Shown piece after piece: positions 53,407-63,999 of a stretch of DNA of 64,000 bases. The stretch's first letter is position 1, and every line of letters starts with the position of its first letter. This DNA is from Nannochloropsis oceanica. Taxonomy: Eukaryota; Sar; Eustigmatophyceae; Eustigmatales; Monodopsidaceae. The translations under genes were made by a program, and so were the position numbers. The stretch lies in the NCBI GenBank assembly GCA_004519485.1, contig CP038107.1, forward strand, positions 558,001 to 622,000. The letters are read 5' to 3'. A model generated the notes under the pieces. It did no database searches and was not told the DNA's origin. It saw only the letters and a program-made list of their open reading frames with translations.

Positions 53407-55329
53407 TTACTTCGTAGTCACCGCCGTCAAAACTCCCGGATTCTTCTCAACCAGCCCCACCACTAGTCGAACCAACTCCTCCTTCTTCGCCCGGCTCGAG
53501 CATTTCACACCGTTCACCAGCAAAATGTCCTTCAACTTCGGAATAGTTAATTTCTTAACTACTGCTGTCGGGTCCGACACTGACGCCTCTACTGCTGCTG
53601 CTGGTGGCTTGGCTGGAGCCTTCTTACTACTGCTGCTGCTAGCGCTAGCGCTGATCTTCCCATCCTTCGCAGTTAATTTTGGCCCCTTTCTCTCCTCCGC
53701 GCGTCGCTGGAGATCCTGCATGACGGCATCCAAGCCCATCAATAACTCTTTCCTCTCCTTCTCCACCTCCTCCTTGCTCACCTTCTCCACTACCGAAGAC
53801 CCTACTGCTGCTCCTGCTGCTCCCACAAGCTCCACTCCAGCGGGCACAGAGATCTTGCTACCACGCTTTATGAACTCACCCTCTGGGGAAAAGGCGGCCT
53901 TCCCCCCCGTTCGTAGAGTCGAAGGAGAGAGGGACAACAGCTCCTGACTCTCTCGTTCCAACCGACGCATTTCTTCCCATTCTGCCCCGCTTTCCTTCTT
54001 GCTCTTGACAGCGGCCTTGCTCGCCGCTGCAGCCTTGGTAGTAGTGGCAGCAGCTGCAGCGGTAGCCTTGGCAGATGCATCAGCCGCAATAGCTGTGGCC
54101 TTCATCTTCTTCTCTTCTTCATCTCTCAGTTTCTTCTTTGCCGGCATCTCCTTTTCCTTGGCCTCGATCATCAACTGCTGTTGCAACCGCAGAGCCTTCT
54201 CTTCTTTCTCCTTCTGTGCCCGCTCCAACTCTAGCTTGATCCTCTCCGCACGCTTGGCCAGCTCTTGTTGTTGCCGAATCTCAATCATCCTCTTCTCTTG
54301 CTCCTCTTCCTTCCTTGCTGCAGCTTCCCTCGCTGCCCGTGCCACTAGCTTCCGCTTCTCCTCCTTCTCCTTCTCCTGCTCACGCTTGGCCTTCACAGCG
54401 GCTACACGGGCTTCTAGAACAATACGTATATTCTCGGTCTCCTCCTTCATTTTCAATTCGCGTTGCTTGCGCATCTCGATCTCGAGTAATTCTTCCGCCT
54501 GCTTCTTCTTCAGCGCCAGCACTTCCGCCTCAGCTTTGGCCTTGGCTTCCTCCATCGCCCTGACAGCGGCTGCTTTCGCCTCCATTTCCTTGCGAACATG
54601 TTCCTCTTCCTGTGCCGCCTTCACGTCCGCGGCTTTCTGAGCAGCTGCTGCCGATGCCGCCTTCTCTTCCTCCTCCTTCCTCTTGGTCACAGCTGCTGCC
54701 GCTGCAGCTGCCTTGGCCCGTTCCTGCTCTTCGGAGGCCCGGAGCTTAGTCTGGCGGACCTCCTCATCGACAGGGGAGGGCGCGGGCGGACGCTCGAGTA
54801 CACTCGACCCCTTTCCTCCCCCTGCCCCACCGCGGGCCTCGAGCTTGACCGGCATCAAGGGAGAGGCGGTGGAAGACGAGGAGAACATGGAGGTAGGCTC
54901 CTTTCCCTCCACTTCGACGAATAGTTTAGTCAGGATATCATTGGTGCTCATTTCATTGATGGGATCGTCCGCGTTTTTTGGCTTTCGGTCGTCTTGACGG
55001 GTGAGTTGCAGGCCAGCGAATAGAAAGAGAGGCACGGTTAGTACTGCAAAGGCTTCTAAGGCCGAGGTTGGGGACAAGACGGGAATGTCAACCGCCAGAC
55101 TGGACTCGGCGAGCAACACATCCAGAGAAGCGAGGTTCACAGGGAGCATGGACGTGCGTGCTGCCGTCCGCCTTGGAAGGGAGATGGCAGAAGAGATGGA
55201 GAGTGTTGGGGAAAGGGCGCCGCTGTTTGGCCGGCACACGAATGCGGAGGACAAGGTAGGCAGGCTTGCTGAGACCATTAGCGCAATGCACCGCACCTGG
55301 CGGCGGCTGGGTCGTTGCGGGTGTCTCAT
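53407..55329 (-). CDS. Plastid-targeted coiled-coil protein with C-terminal SAP domain
   Basis: The ATG at 55329 gives 640 residues; the frame is open for another 115 codons upstream, but those lack protein character. The N-terminus has a signal peptide (VRCIALMVSASLPTLSSA) and then FVCRPNSG, a clear ASAF-type plastid presequence. A hydrophobic helix follows (SALEAFAVLTVPLFLFAGLQ). The centre (about 200-460) is a long Ala/Glu/Lys/Arg coiled coil. The last 40 residues form a SAP-type DNA-binding helix pair: KKLTIPKLKDILLVNGVKCS followed by SRAKKEELVRLVVGLVE. The combination of plastid targeting, membrane helix, coiled coil and SAP resembles proteins that tether plastid nucleoids to membranes; that role is an inference. 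Divergent from the H6PD gene. Confidence 0.8.
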   Translation of the reverse strand: MRHPQRPSRRQVRCIALMVSASLPTLSSAFVCRPNSGALSPTLSISSAISLPRRTAARTSMLPVNLASLDVLLAESSLAVDIPVLSPTSALEAFAVLTVPLFLFAGLQLTRQDDRKPKNADDPINEMSTNDILTKLFVEVEGKEPTSMFSSSSTASPLMPVKLEARGGAGGGKGSSVLERPPAPSPVDEEVRQTKLRASEEQERAKAAAAAAAVTKRKEEEEKAASAAAAQKAADVKAAQEEEHVRKEMEAKAAAVRAMEEAKAKAEAEVLALKKKQAEELLEIEMRKQRELKMKEETENIRIVLEARVAAVKAKREQEKEKEEKRKLVARAAREAAARKEEEQEKRMIEIRQQQELAKRAERIKLELERAQKEKEEKALRLQQQLMIEAKEKEMPAKKKLRDEEEKKMKATAIAADASAKATAAAAATTTKAAAASKAAVKSKKESGAEWEEMRRLERESQELLSLSPSTLRTGGKAAFSPEGEFIKRGSKISVPAGVELVGAAGAAVGSSVVEKVSKEEVEKERKELLMGLDAVMQDLQRRAEERKGPKLTAKDGKISASASSSSSKKAPAKPPAAAVEASVSDPTAVVKKLTIPKLKDILLVNGVKCSSRAKKEELVRLVVGLVEKNPGVLTAVTTK

Positions 55330-55887
55330 CCTTTTGGTGGGGGTGACAGAGACCGCTACTTGGACGAGTAGGGCGTGGTTGAGTAGAGCTTCCTGGCGCG
55401 GTTGATTTGATTCGGATACAACACGGAAAATGTGCCAGAAACTGTGCTGTGAGATAGAAATTGTGTGCATGTGGTGGGACTGGTAAGAATATGTGTAATT
55501 AAGGCACCTTTGTAATAGAACAAACATATGCCACACGGAAGTGGAGGAGGACCAAGAGGGAGTCATTCGCCGAAGCGCCGAAGCAAATGAAAACGGGCGC
55601 CCGATGTGTTGGTAAGCCTCGTCACGACGTGCGGGCGTGATCACGAAGAAGTGCTGTGGTTGTTGAGTTGCCAACTCGTGTCATAAATAGGGATGTGATT
55701 ATATCCATACAAGGGTATGAGATAAAATTACGAATGAAAAAAAGAACAGTGCTCTGACTCTGCCAATCGCTCATGCGCTTGCTTGTGCAGTGGGTACAAG
55801 ATAAAGCCCATTCCACCTTGCTTCCCTATCCCTTCACCCACTACTCGCATACCCGACATACTGCGCAACACAATTACAGACCACGCA
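55330..55887. promoter_or_regulatory. Shared upstream region of SAP coiled-coil and H6PD genes
   Basis: Divergent pair with about 560 bp between assigned starts. No specific element was recognised. Confidence 0.35.
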
Positions 55888-57819
55888 ATGAAGAAGAAAG
55901 TCGACAGCAGCCGCAGGCGGGCCTTGCCACTCTTCTTGCTAGCGCTGCTCATCTTGCTTCTCCCCTCCCTCGCCTCCCCCATCCTCTACGCCAAGCAGCG
56001 CACCGAGCCCTCCTCCTCCTCATCGCGTCGACGGGTGGACATTGTACTGGTCGGCGCCACGTCGAGCCTAGCCAAGAAGTACCTCTTCCAGAGTTTTTTC
56101 CGTTCGTACCTAGAAGAGGAGCTCAAACCCTTGGGCGCCACGCTAGACTACCACTTCTATGGAGCCGCTACACGCCCGTTTGAGGAAGGAGGCAAGCTCC
56201 TCACTGACTTTCTCGCCTCCTCAACCTCGTGCAAAGGTGTCCAAAACATCGATTCAACCATTTGCGAAGCCATGCTCAAGTCCTTCCGGAAAAACTTCCG
56301 GTACGTGCAACTGCGAGGGGAGGACCACTACAAGCAGCTCGGGCGACGGCTGCAGCAAGAGCAAGAGAATGGAGGGCAGCAATTGGAAGGCCGGCTGTTT
56401 TACCTGAGTATCTCTCCGGACCTATACGGGGATATTGCAAAGTCAATTGCTGAGTACGTGCGACCGAATGCAACGGCTGCAGTAGGGAGTGAGAGCAGCA
56501 GCAGCCAGGCGGCATGGGTGCGGGTCGTGTTTGAGAAGCCCTTCGGACGTGTGAGTTTTGTTTTGAAGAATGGGGAGTGAAAAGGATGGGACGAAGTTAT
56601 AAGTCCACGGAACAGGATGATTCCAACGCGTATGAGTGAATTGAATTTTGTTTGAAAATAAATGCGTTTGTCTTTTTATGCTCCACCACTCTCACTCTCT
56701 CCCGCTGCCCTCCCTCAGGACCTGCCCTCCGCCGAGGCGCTCGCACACGATTTGGCGCAACATCTTGAAGAAGAAGAAATTTACCGGGTGGACCACTACA
56801 TGGGCAAGGGCGTGGTGCAAGCCATTTTGCCCTTCCGCCAAGCGAACAGACACTGGCTGGAGGCCCTGTGGACCGGGAGGCATGTTGCATCTGTGGAGGT
56901 ATCCATGAAAGAGACTGAAGACTGCGAAGGTCGCACATCCTTCTACGAAGGATACGGGGTCATCCGCGATGTTCTTCAGAACCACCTTACCCAAGTCTTG
57001 GTCCTCTTGAAAATGGACCTACCTGAGGGCTCCTCCTCGTCTTCCTCTGTCTATGGCTCCCACCAACACCGGACGGCCGTGCTTGCAGAGCTAGTCTTCC
57101 TCGGAGACATGAAGTCACCGGATGGAGAAGAAACGCATGCCAGCATCCACGTTGGTCAATACGAAGGGTACCATGCCCATGTTGCGTCCGACCGCCGATC
57201 CGAGCCGCTGTTTGTCAAGACGTCTGTTCCCACTGCTGCTTCGGTGACACTTGCCTCGAAGCATCCTCGTTGGGAAGGGGCTCGATTCACACTTAAAGCG
57301 GGTAAAGCCTTGGATACCCGGACAAGCTATGCGAGAGTGGTGTTGTGTGATGATAGGGAGGGAGGGAGAAAGGAAGGGAGGAGGTGTGGCTGTGAGATGT
57401 TGTTCAATATTCAGGGAGGGGAGTTTGGCACGGCGATTGTTTGGAATAAGACGGCGTGTGCGAAATTGATCGATCCAGAAGCATTGCAGACGCCACCGGG
57501 ATGGGTGATAGAGGAAGAGGATAAGGTGGAGGGAGGGAGGGGTTTGCACGTGTTGAGGCCGAAGGACGGGGAGAGTAATCTTCCGAATGCATATGAAAAT
57601 GTTGTGGAAGCAGTGCTGGCGGGAGACAGGTCGATGTTCTTGGGCACCGAGGAGTTGTTGCACCAGTGGCGGGTGTGGGATAAGGTGTTGACGAGGGCAG
57701 ATGCGATGGAACCTGAGCTGTATCCCGCGGGTTTTGCGTTGGATGAGGTGGAGCTGACTGGGTTTTTTGGGGTGAGGGCGGAGGGAGGGGAGGAGGAAGA
57801 AAAGCGGGAAGAGCTGTAA
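55888..57819 (+). CDS. H6PD: ER hexose-6-phosphate dehydrogenase (H6PD-type), dehydrogenase domain only
   Basis: Two exons (55888-56550, 56719-57819) give 587 residues; the joint makes EKPFGR-DLPSAEAL. The enzyme oxidises glucose-6-phosphate with NADP in the ER lumen. An N-terminal hydrophobic anchor or signal (ALPLFLLALLILLLPSLASP) is present. The coenzyme loop is GATSSLAKKYLFQSFF, where cytosolic G6PD has GATGDLAKK. Substrate-site motif: YRVDHYMGKGVVQAILPFR. Catalytic region: EGRTSFYEGYGVIRDVLQNH. These two blocks are much closer to animal H6PD (HYLGK-x-AVAQILPFR, ETVDAEGRTSFYEEYGVIRD) than to G6PD. The animal enzyme carries a C-terminal 6-phosphogluconolactonase domain; here the protein stops after the dehydrogenase. 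No ER retention signal ends the chain (KREEL is KDEL-like at best). Confidence 0.9.
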
Positions 57820-57987
57820 AAAACAGGATGGGAATGAAAAATAAAAAGCACCAAGAAAGGGAGAGAAAACTGTACCATAGCAAAACAAGAAAGACAAGCA
57901 AGCAAATATAACCAATAGCCTCCTCTCCGAGATCGGAACGATACGTCGTCATAATTGTTCGTCTGCCCTCTGCCCTATTTCTACTGA
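57820..57987. other. Short spacer after H6PD
   Basis: A-rich 3' flank of the dehydrogenase gene and of the small minus-strand ORF; nothing else seen. Confidence 0.3.
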
Positions 57988-58254
57988 TTAGAGCCTGTAT
58001 TGAGAAATGGTCACGAAAGGCTCGGCATCGTGCCATTCTTGAAATGCATGCGAATGGCTAGTCCGTTGACCGTTCTTTGGGCTCATGGTCTTCACATAAC
58101 ACTCAGGCCACTGGCAGCCACCCCAAAACCCCGCATTTGAATTTCGAGAAGTCCTTCCTCCACGAATGAATTCCCGCCTTGCCTTGTCCACCAAAACCAC
58201 CACGACCACTGGTACCACCACAAGCATTACATTGATCGCTCTCTTCATTGCCAT
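57988..58254 (-). CDS. Possible small single-pass membrane protein
   Basis: The minus-strand frame from ATG 58254 gives 88 residues. It opens with MAMKRAINVMLVVVPVVVVV, a membrane segment, followed by a positively charged stretch (DKARREFIRGGRTSR). It ends in a Trp/Cys/His-containing tail (GFWGGCQWPECYVK, HAFQEWHDAEPFVTISQYRL). The amino-acid balance looks protein-like and the position is credible: it starts 172 bp from the divergent thioredoxin-fold gene. No family was recognised. An upstream in-frame ATG at 58338 would add 28 residues. It might be a chance ORF. Confidence 0.4.
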   Translation of the reverse strand: MAMKRAINVMLVVVPVVVVVLVDKARREFIRGGRTSRNSNAGFWGGCQWPECYVKTMSPKNGQRTSHSHAFQEWHDAEPFVTISQYRL

Positions 58255-58425
58255 GAGTGTGTGATGGGGCCGCTTGGAACTCGCCCAAACTGAAAACTGT
58301 GCGTCGGCGAGCCGCTGCCTCCTGCCTGCCGTGTACATTCTCTGTTGCCCCCCTCATCATTCCCTTTCCCTTTCTTCCATGTCCACATCACAAACAAGAC
58401 TTTAACCACCGAGAACGTCCAGAAG

Positions 58426-61070
58426 ATGAGGCGGTCGGCGGCCAAAAGGTGCCTCTGGGTGGCTGTTGCCCTGGCGACAGTGCTGATGCTGCTGGCGATT
58501 CGCCCAGCGAAGGCGTTTGCTGGTGAGGAAGACGACGACGACGACGAGGAAGGAAGGATCCAGGACTTGTCGGTGGGCATGTACCGTGATATTTTGGAAG
58601 GAAGCGACGTGTGGTTTGTGGACTTTACCAAGGACGACTGCCCAGCCTGCCAAAATATCCGCCAAGTCCTCGGGGAGTGGGCCAAGGAAATCAAACCTTA
58701 CGGCATCCAGGTCGGCTCGTTTGAGATCGATCAAAAAGGCGGTCAAAAGGTTGGCAAGGACGCGGGCCTTAACCGCCTGCCAACACTGCGTCTTTTGCTG
58801 TCACCCCCCTCCCGCAACCCCTACACGGGGAAAATGAACCGTATTCCAGTTGACTTTCCGTTTACGGAGGGCGGGACCCTTGACATAAAGATGCTTCGCG
58901 CGTTCTTGCGAAAGGAGATGCCTAATAAGGTCCAAGCCGTCACGGCCGAGACATACCCTGGAGCACTTCGCAAGGCATTCGAACATGGAATGAACGTGGT
59001 CCTGACGTTATCAGACCGGGAGAAGACGCCGACGTTGCTCAAGACCCTTGCTTTAACGTATGGGGAGGATTTCGTCTTTCTCGAAGTCCCGCCCACAGAG
59101 ACTGCTTTCCTCAAGGCATTCAACGTGAAATTGGAGGATCTGGCGGAGCTCTTTGTCCTGGGAGCGAAGCATGGCGCGGAGGCATTTTTGTTGGAGTCAT
59201 TGGACATGGATGTAGTCGCATCTGGCAAGTACAGGGGTGAATTGGGAGCAGCTGCCAAGGTCAAGGCCTTCATTAAAAAGCACATTGATGTCTCTGCCAA
59301 AAACGCAACTAAGGCAAAGGATGCGGAGGAGAAGGATGCCTATGGCACTGCCAAGCGGGGCTCTGGGGGGAAAACGGCCAAGAAAGGGAAGGAGAAGAAG
59401 AAGGCTCCTCCTGCTGGTGCCGGGCTGCCCCCCCCCGAGATCGCGGAGCTTAATGCCACAAATTTCAAAGAGCAGGTATTCGGTAGCAAAATTGGATGGC
59501 TGGTCTGGTTCCAGCGGGAGGGACAGGAGGGCGGAAATGAGGAAGAATGGGAGAAGTACACAGATAAGGCCGAGGGGACGTTGAGGTGTGGGGTGGTTGA
59601 TTGTGCAGGAGCAGCAGCAGCAAGGGAGGAGCAGACAGTTGCGCTGTGTGGGAAGGAGAAGGGCACCTTTAAGGCCTATCTGTATGGGGAGGACAAGGAG
59701 GAGGAGAATAAGGGGTTCGCGACCGTTGAGGAGGCTTATCAGGAGGCAGCGGCAAGCGTGCCAGATGTCTTGAAGCGGGTGGGCGATGGCTCCAACCAGT
59801 TCCTGATCGAAAATGAGATTAATGGCGCCTTTCGCACCGGGCGGTTCCCCGTCTTGGTATTTACGAAGAAGCCGGAGCCTGCGTTGCTGTTTAAGGCCCT
59901 GGCGCTTGTATTGGAGCCGGCGTTGACGTTTATACTCATCTCGAACCCGAGCAAGGACACCATGTCCAGGTTCAACAACGCCAACGTCCCGAGTGTAAAT
60001 GTGCTGGTGCCCCAGGATATGGACTTGTACACGAACAGCGAGACCGGCGTGGTATGAACGCAACATCGGGAGGGGTAAAAGAGCAGAGGCCCTGGTCTTG
60101 TCGTATTTTTCAGTTTTTATTTTCTCGTTCCTTTTCGGACTTGACTGACCCTCCCTTCCCTCCATTCCCTCCGTCCCTCCTTACCCCCCAGCCCGCGCAG
60201 CACAACCTGCGCATTGAGTCTTACTTGCCCGTCTTTTTCGGCCCCATGAAGTTCATGAGCGTCATCAACTTCTTCATTCAAGTCATTCAGAGGATCGACA
60301 CTCCCCGGGCCCAAGCCATCCTCGACCTGGCTGTCGCGTCCTCCCTCCCTACCTCGTCCGCTTCATCCTCCTCCGCCGACTCCACCTCGTCTGGTGGTGG
60401 CCCGATCACTCACATCTCCGACATGGCTAGCTGGGAAAGCGCTTGTGCGGGCGGCGGGGCCTCTCTTTGCGTGCTGGGTCTGTTTGGTGGCCTACCGGAG
60501 GGTGGGAGGGAGGGAGGGCCCAATCAGAAGCTGCTGCAACAAGTATCGGATTCGGAGACCACTGCCTTGGCCGGTGGGGCTAGCCCTTGGTCGTTCTCGT
60601 GGGTGGACGCCACGTGTTTCCGTCGATTTGCTTCGGAAAGCTTCGATATCCAGGAGCATGCCCTGCCGACCATCGTTGTTTACTCGCCCAAGAAAGAACG
60701 GTTTGCGGCCTTCAAGGGAAGGTGGAGTGTTGAAGCCGTGCGTGAATTCTTGTCGGGGATTCTATCCGGCCGTTTCCCCACTGCGCCTGTCCTGACGGCC
60801 CCTCGTATAGTGGACGAGGAGACGCTCGGTTGCTACCTTGAGGGAGGGGAGGAAGGGAAGGAGGGAGGGGTGGTGGTGGAGGAAGAGGATTTGGGGGATC
60901 TGATGGCGGAGATCTTGGCAGAGGAAAAAGAGAGGAAGGAGGAGCTGGCGGCGGCTGTGAAGGAAGAAATGGAGGCTGCAAAGGCGGCGAAGGAGGTAGG
61001 GGAGGGGGCCGGGGAGGGGAAGAAAAAAGTGGTGCGCCGGAAGAAGAAGAAAGCGTCGGATGAGCTTTAA
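58426..61070 (+). CDS. Large ER thioredoxin-fold protein (PDI-like) with CPAC and C-terminal SDEL
   Basis: Two exons (58426-60051, 60192-61070) give 834 residues. The signal peptide (LWVAVALATVLMLLAIRPAKA) is cut before FAGEEDDDDDEE; the acidic run argues against plastid import despite the A-F junction. The first thioredoxin domain is at about 45-165: VWFVDFTKDDCPACQNIRQV, active site CPAC (72-75), then a NRLPTLRLL block with the cis-Pro. Further thioredoxin-like repeats without active-site Cys pairs seem to follow (NVVLTLSDREKTPTLLKTLA; WLVWFQREGQ). A Lys-rich linker lies at about 320-355. The last 110 residues are Glu/Lys-rich, and the chain ends KKKKASDEL, where SDEL is a plausible HDEL-type ER retrieval signal. 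It probably handles disulfides or client binding in the ER. No exact family name is claimed. Confidence 0.8.
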
Positions 61071-63608
61071 GGAGGAATAGGACAAGGGGGCGGGCGAGAG
61101 AAGGGAAGGGGTGATTCGGGTATGTACTGGCCCCATTTTCCTTGGCCGCTGAGAGTAACATGAAAATTTCAGACCAATTTTCGCCTGATAGGATTAGTAG
61201 AAGAGGAAAAGCGAATTCACTTAGTCAAACAGTCAGGAGATATAGAGAGAGAAAGATAAACGAAAAGAGAGAAGGAAGATAAACGAGGTGTATGAAGACA
61301 GATAAAGTCACAGGTCTAGAGGTAGAAGAAGAATACAGAGGCGTAGGAGAGATAGGAGAGAAAAATACACCATTCAAGAAAAAAAATGAGAGAAAAAGCA
61401 AACAGGCGACCTCTACCTCGCCAAAACATCTCCAAGAAGAAAGAAAAAAGACTACTTCAGTGCGATCTATTTTACGTGCCCGGGCAAGAAATAGACATCT
61501 ATGGATCACAGGTCATCGCTGCGATACCACTATAAAAATTTGACGTATGATTCAAATGACAAAAGTCATGGCTTTACGATCTTCATGCCAAAGTACACAC
61601 ATATGCCCTCGAAAACCTCTGGCCTTAAGAAAATGATAGTAGCATGAGCGCCACAAGTGGAAGCTGTGAAAGGGCTGCCAGTGAGTGGTAGGGGAGCCTG
61701 AAAACTGCACTCCACTTGCTGGCCGCCACTAAGTAGGATTAGATTTGCGCTCATATTCGGGTTCTTTAGACTGGGGGTGTTTTTTTTTCGCATCTTATAC
61801 TCTATCGTTACAGACGCGAGCGGCAGTTCGTCAAAAGCAGCCCGGCATGTGTGCAATATAACACCCATGCCTGGTGATCGAGGCACCGAAATCCATGGCA
61901 CCGCCTTACGAGAACGTCTTTGAACGAGTTTCAGGCTGCCTTTGCGCTTGTTCGTCTACTTATGGTGGTCTTTCGCTTGGTTGTGCCCCTTCTTCAACCC
62001 CCCCGAACCCCCTGAGGCTCTCCCTTACCCCTCTAAATCCCCTAAATTGAACGCGCTGAAGCACCAGGCCAATCAAATCACAAAGCATGGAATCCTCCTC
62101 CTTCTCTGTGCTGTTTGGGGCACTACCTGCACTCTTTCCCGCTAATTCTGACTCACAAGACCTTTGTCTGTACTTACGTGTCCGTCCCTCAGCTAACAAG
62201 CACACATTACACACTCGCGCAGAGCACGCCGGAGATGATGGGAAGGAAAGAAGAGCACAACAGTAGGACAACAACAGAGGTGTCGATCGAAACATTCTTG
62301 TGGCTTCGTTCATTTTTTTGCGGCACTCGCTACAGGGCAGGTGGCTGATATGGCATGGACTGAGTTGCATTTTTGCTTGCTTTGGTCATTGGAGAGGGGC
62401 CGAAGGGAGCTTTGGCAGAGGAAAATATGCTTAAAGTAAGGGAAAATGCGTGCTCTTCCCACAAGCCGACGAGATTATGGTTTCCACGTTTTCCCCATTT
62501 CGATGCCATGCATGTGTGGGCAGCGAAGAGGGCATTTGGACGGGCACTCGGGTGTGAAAAGCGACCACCAGATATATATGTACTCTCCCTCTACCTCCCC
62601 TTTTTTCAGGTCAAATAATTCGCTAAACTTCCCAAGAGCTCCTTCGCCCTAATCACGACACTCCTACTTTCTCTCTCCCTCCCTTCATCCCCGCTCCCTT
62701 CAGCCCAATTCCCTCCCTTGTAAAACTGTTACTGTCCCTTTCACCTTTCCAACCGGTGGGGAAGCTTCTCTTTCCCCTCCTCCTCCTCCTCCGACTCCTC
62801 TTTCTCTTCAATTGAGATTCAGACTGCTCGACGCCGACAGGTTCCTGTAGCTAGCCTGCTGAAAATGAATGCTTCCTGTTTTTCCCCTGTTCAACCTCCC
62901 CTCTCCGCCTTTGTCTCGTCAACCGTATGGGGATCTCGAGAAAACATAAAGGTAAGCAAAGGAGAATAGGCAAAAAGAGTAAGAGGGAGGTTGAGCTTTG
63001 GGGATAAAGTTCACTTATTTATCTGGGATTGTGCGTGTGTCTACTTCAACCACACATTTCCACAGGACAGCTATGTCGTCCTATCAGGCAAGCTGCTCCA
63101 CTCCTGTCCTAGCAGCCCCTCTTTCACTTTCTCGATGCGCCTGTAATACCACCCCACCGGCCCATGCCCCCTTCTTTCAGCCCATACCCGTCCGAAGAAG
63201 CCCAAGTCCTCTTTTCCTTCTTTACACACGCCCACGATATACACAGCAACACTGACCCCCTCGAAATATAAGCAACATACAAGTTCTTTGCCAGTCCCTT
63301 AAACCAGCGAGGAGACCCGCTCAACAATTCTGTCTCTCTTAAAGCGTCCGTCCAGCTACCGAACGCATAGAAAGCACCAAAACCGCCCGGGCCCGCCCGG
63401 GCCGGCTTCTTGAGGGCTTGTTGAAGGAGTGGAAGAAGTCAGTGGGGTGAGAGACAGTACCAGCTGCCACAATGACAGCACCTTTAGTCGTTCGAGTGTC
63501 CACGCGACAGAGAACGAGGGAATGTGACTCAAAAGAAAGAAAGCCGACCCACAAGGGGCCGCGTGGGGGAAAGCCTATACGTAATTTTTTTATTTATATA
63601 TATATCGT
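61071..63608. other. 2.5-kb mostly non-coding region before the right-edge element
   Basis: After the PDI-like gene the sequence is purine-rich, then AT-rich. One minus-strand frame (61566-61901, 111 codons) has protein-like composition (ILHTCRAAFDELPLASVTIE, STCGAHATIIFLRPEVFEG) but no recognisable family; it may be the last exon of an unrecognised or decayed gene. A GTAAGT donor on the minus strand near 62175 could belong to an upstream exon. A GC-rich palindromic run (CCCGGGCCCGCCCGGGCCGG) lies near 63390. The rest, including CT-rich 62650-62810, shows nothing. Confidence 0.4.
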
Positions 63609-63849
63609 ATAGTTCTTTTTGCCGTTCCTACATCCCTCTAGAACTATCGCATGCAACCTGCGTCCTCTAGGACTTGGATACGAGGGGGAGCCTTCCAACA
63701 AGAAATTGTTGCATATTCATCCCTTATTTATTGTCCGAGTTTTACTAGCGACTTTGACAGATTTTTCGGTCAGGCAAAGTCCCCGGACGGCCCACACAGG
63801 GCCAGAATGAGAAGGGGGAGGAGGATAAAAGAGGAGGTCAGCGGGAAGG
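63609..63849 (-). ncRNA. Candidate guide-RNA (omega/fRNA-like) region, right copy
   Basis: Read on the minus strand, this is the 3' tail directly after the nuclease stop (63850-63852). Potential stems: GGCCC-TGTGT-GGGCC (five pairs), then GTC-CGGG-GAC, then GTCC-TAGA-GGAC. Last comes the terminal pair ATAGTTCT/AGAACTAT (63640-63647 with 63609-63616) with a 23-nt loop. Each has a counterpart in the left copy, while loops and spacers differ. Conservation of stems but not loops outside the coding frame is what a structured RNA would show. DNA just inside (toward 63608) is AT-rich, as at the left copy; by analogy with TnpB/Fanzor it would act as the guide. Transcription is not shown. Confidence 0.5.
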
Positions 63850-63999
63850 CTACACATAGAGTGTCCGCATATCTTGCCGCGGTTGACCAAACCGCAGATC
63901 ATGGGGACGAGCTTCCCCACGGACCATACTCCTGTACACCCGTAGGATGTTACGTGCCCCATTGCCGTCCCGGTACACGAACTGTTCACAGATGTCACA
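63850..63999 (-). CDS. Fanzor/TnpB-type RNA-guided nuclease, C-terminal end (partial)
   Basis: The last 49 codons of a gene that continues past the right edge. The visible protein opens with CDICEQFVY, the second CxxC knuckle of the target-nucleic-acid-binding zinc ribbon. It runs straight into RDGNGARNIL, the RuvC-III motif (D/R-R-D-x-N-A/G-A-x-N-I/L) with the third catalytic Asp. About 28 basic residues follow to the stop. This order, zinc ribbon then RD-x-NGARN near the C-terminus, is diagnostic for IS200/605 TnpB and its eukaryotic relatives, the Fanzors. A eukaryotic context favours Fanzor. Which Fanzor class it belongs to and whether the rest of the gene is intact cannot be seen. The frame is open to the window edge. 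Confidence 0.8.
   Translation of the reverse strand, partial: CDICEQFVYRDGNGARNILRVYRSMVRGEARPHDLRFGQPRQDMRTLYV

Noticed and set aside
53999-54640. 213-codon Ala/Ser plus-strand frame
   Set aside because: Shadow of the coiled-coil region of the SAP protein on the other strand.
57115-58036. Minus-strand frames of 164-266 codons
   Set aside because: Antisense to the confident H6PD exon; no motif.
63380-63420. GC-rich palindromic run as a possible element terminus
   Set aside because: The homology between the two Fanzor-type copies ends about 200 bp away, and no partner of this run is found at the left copy.
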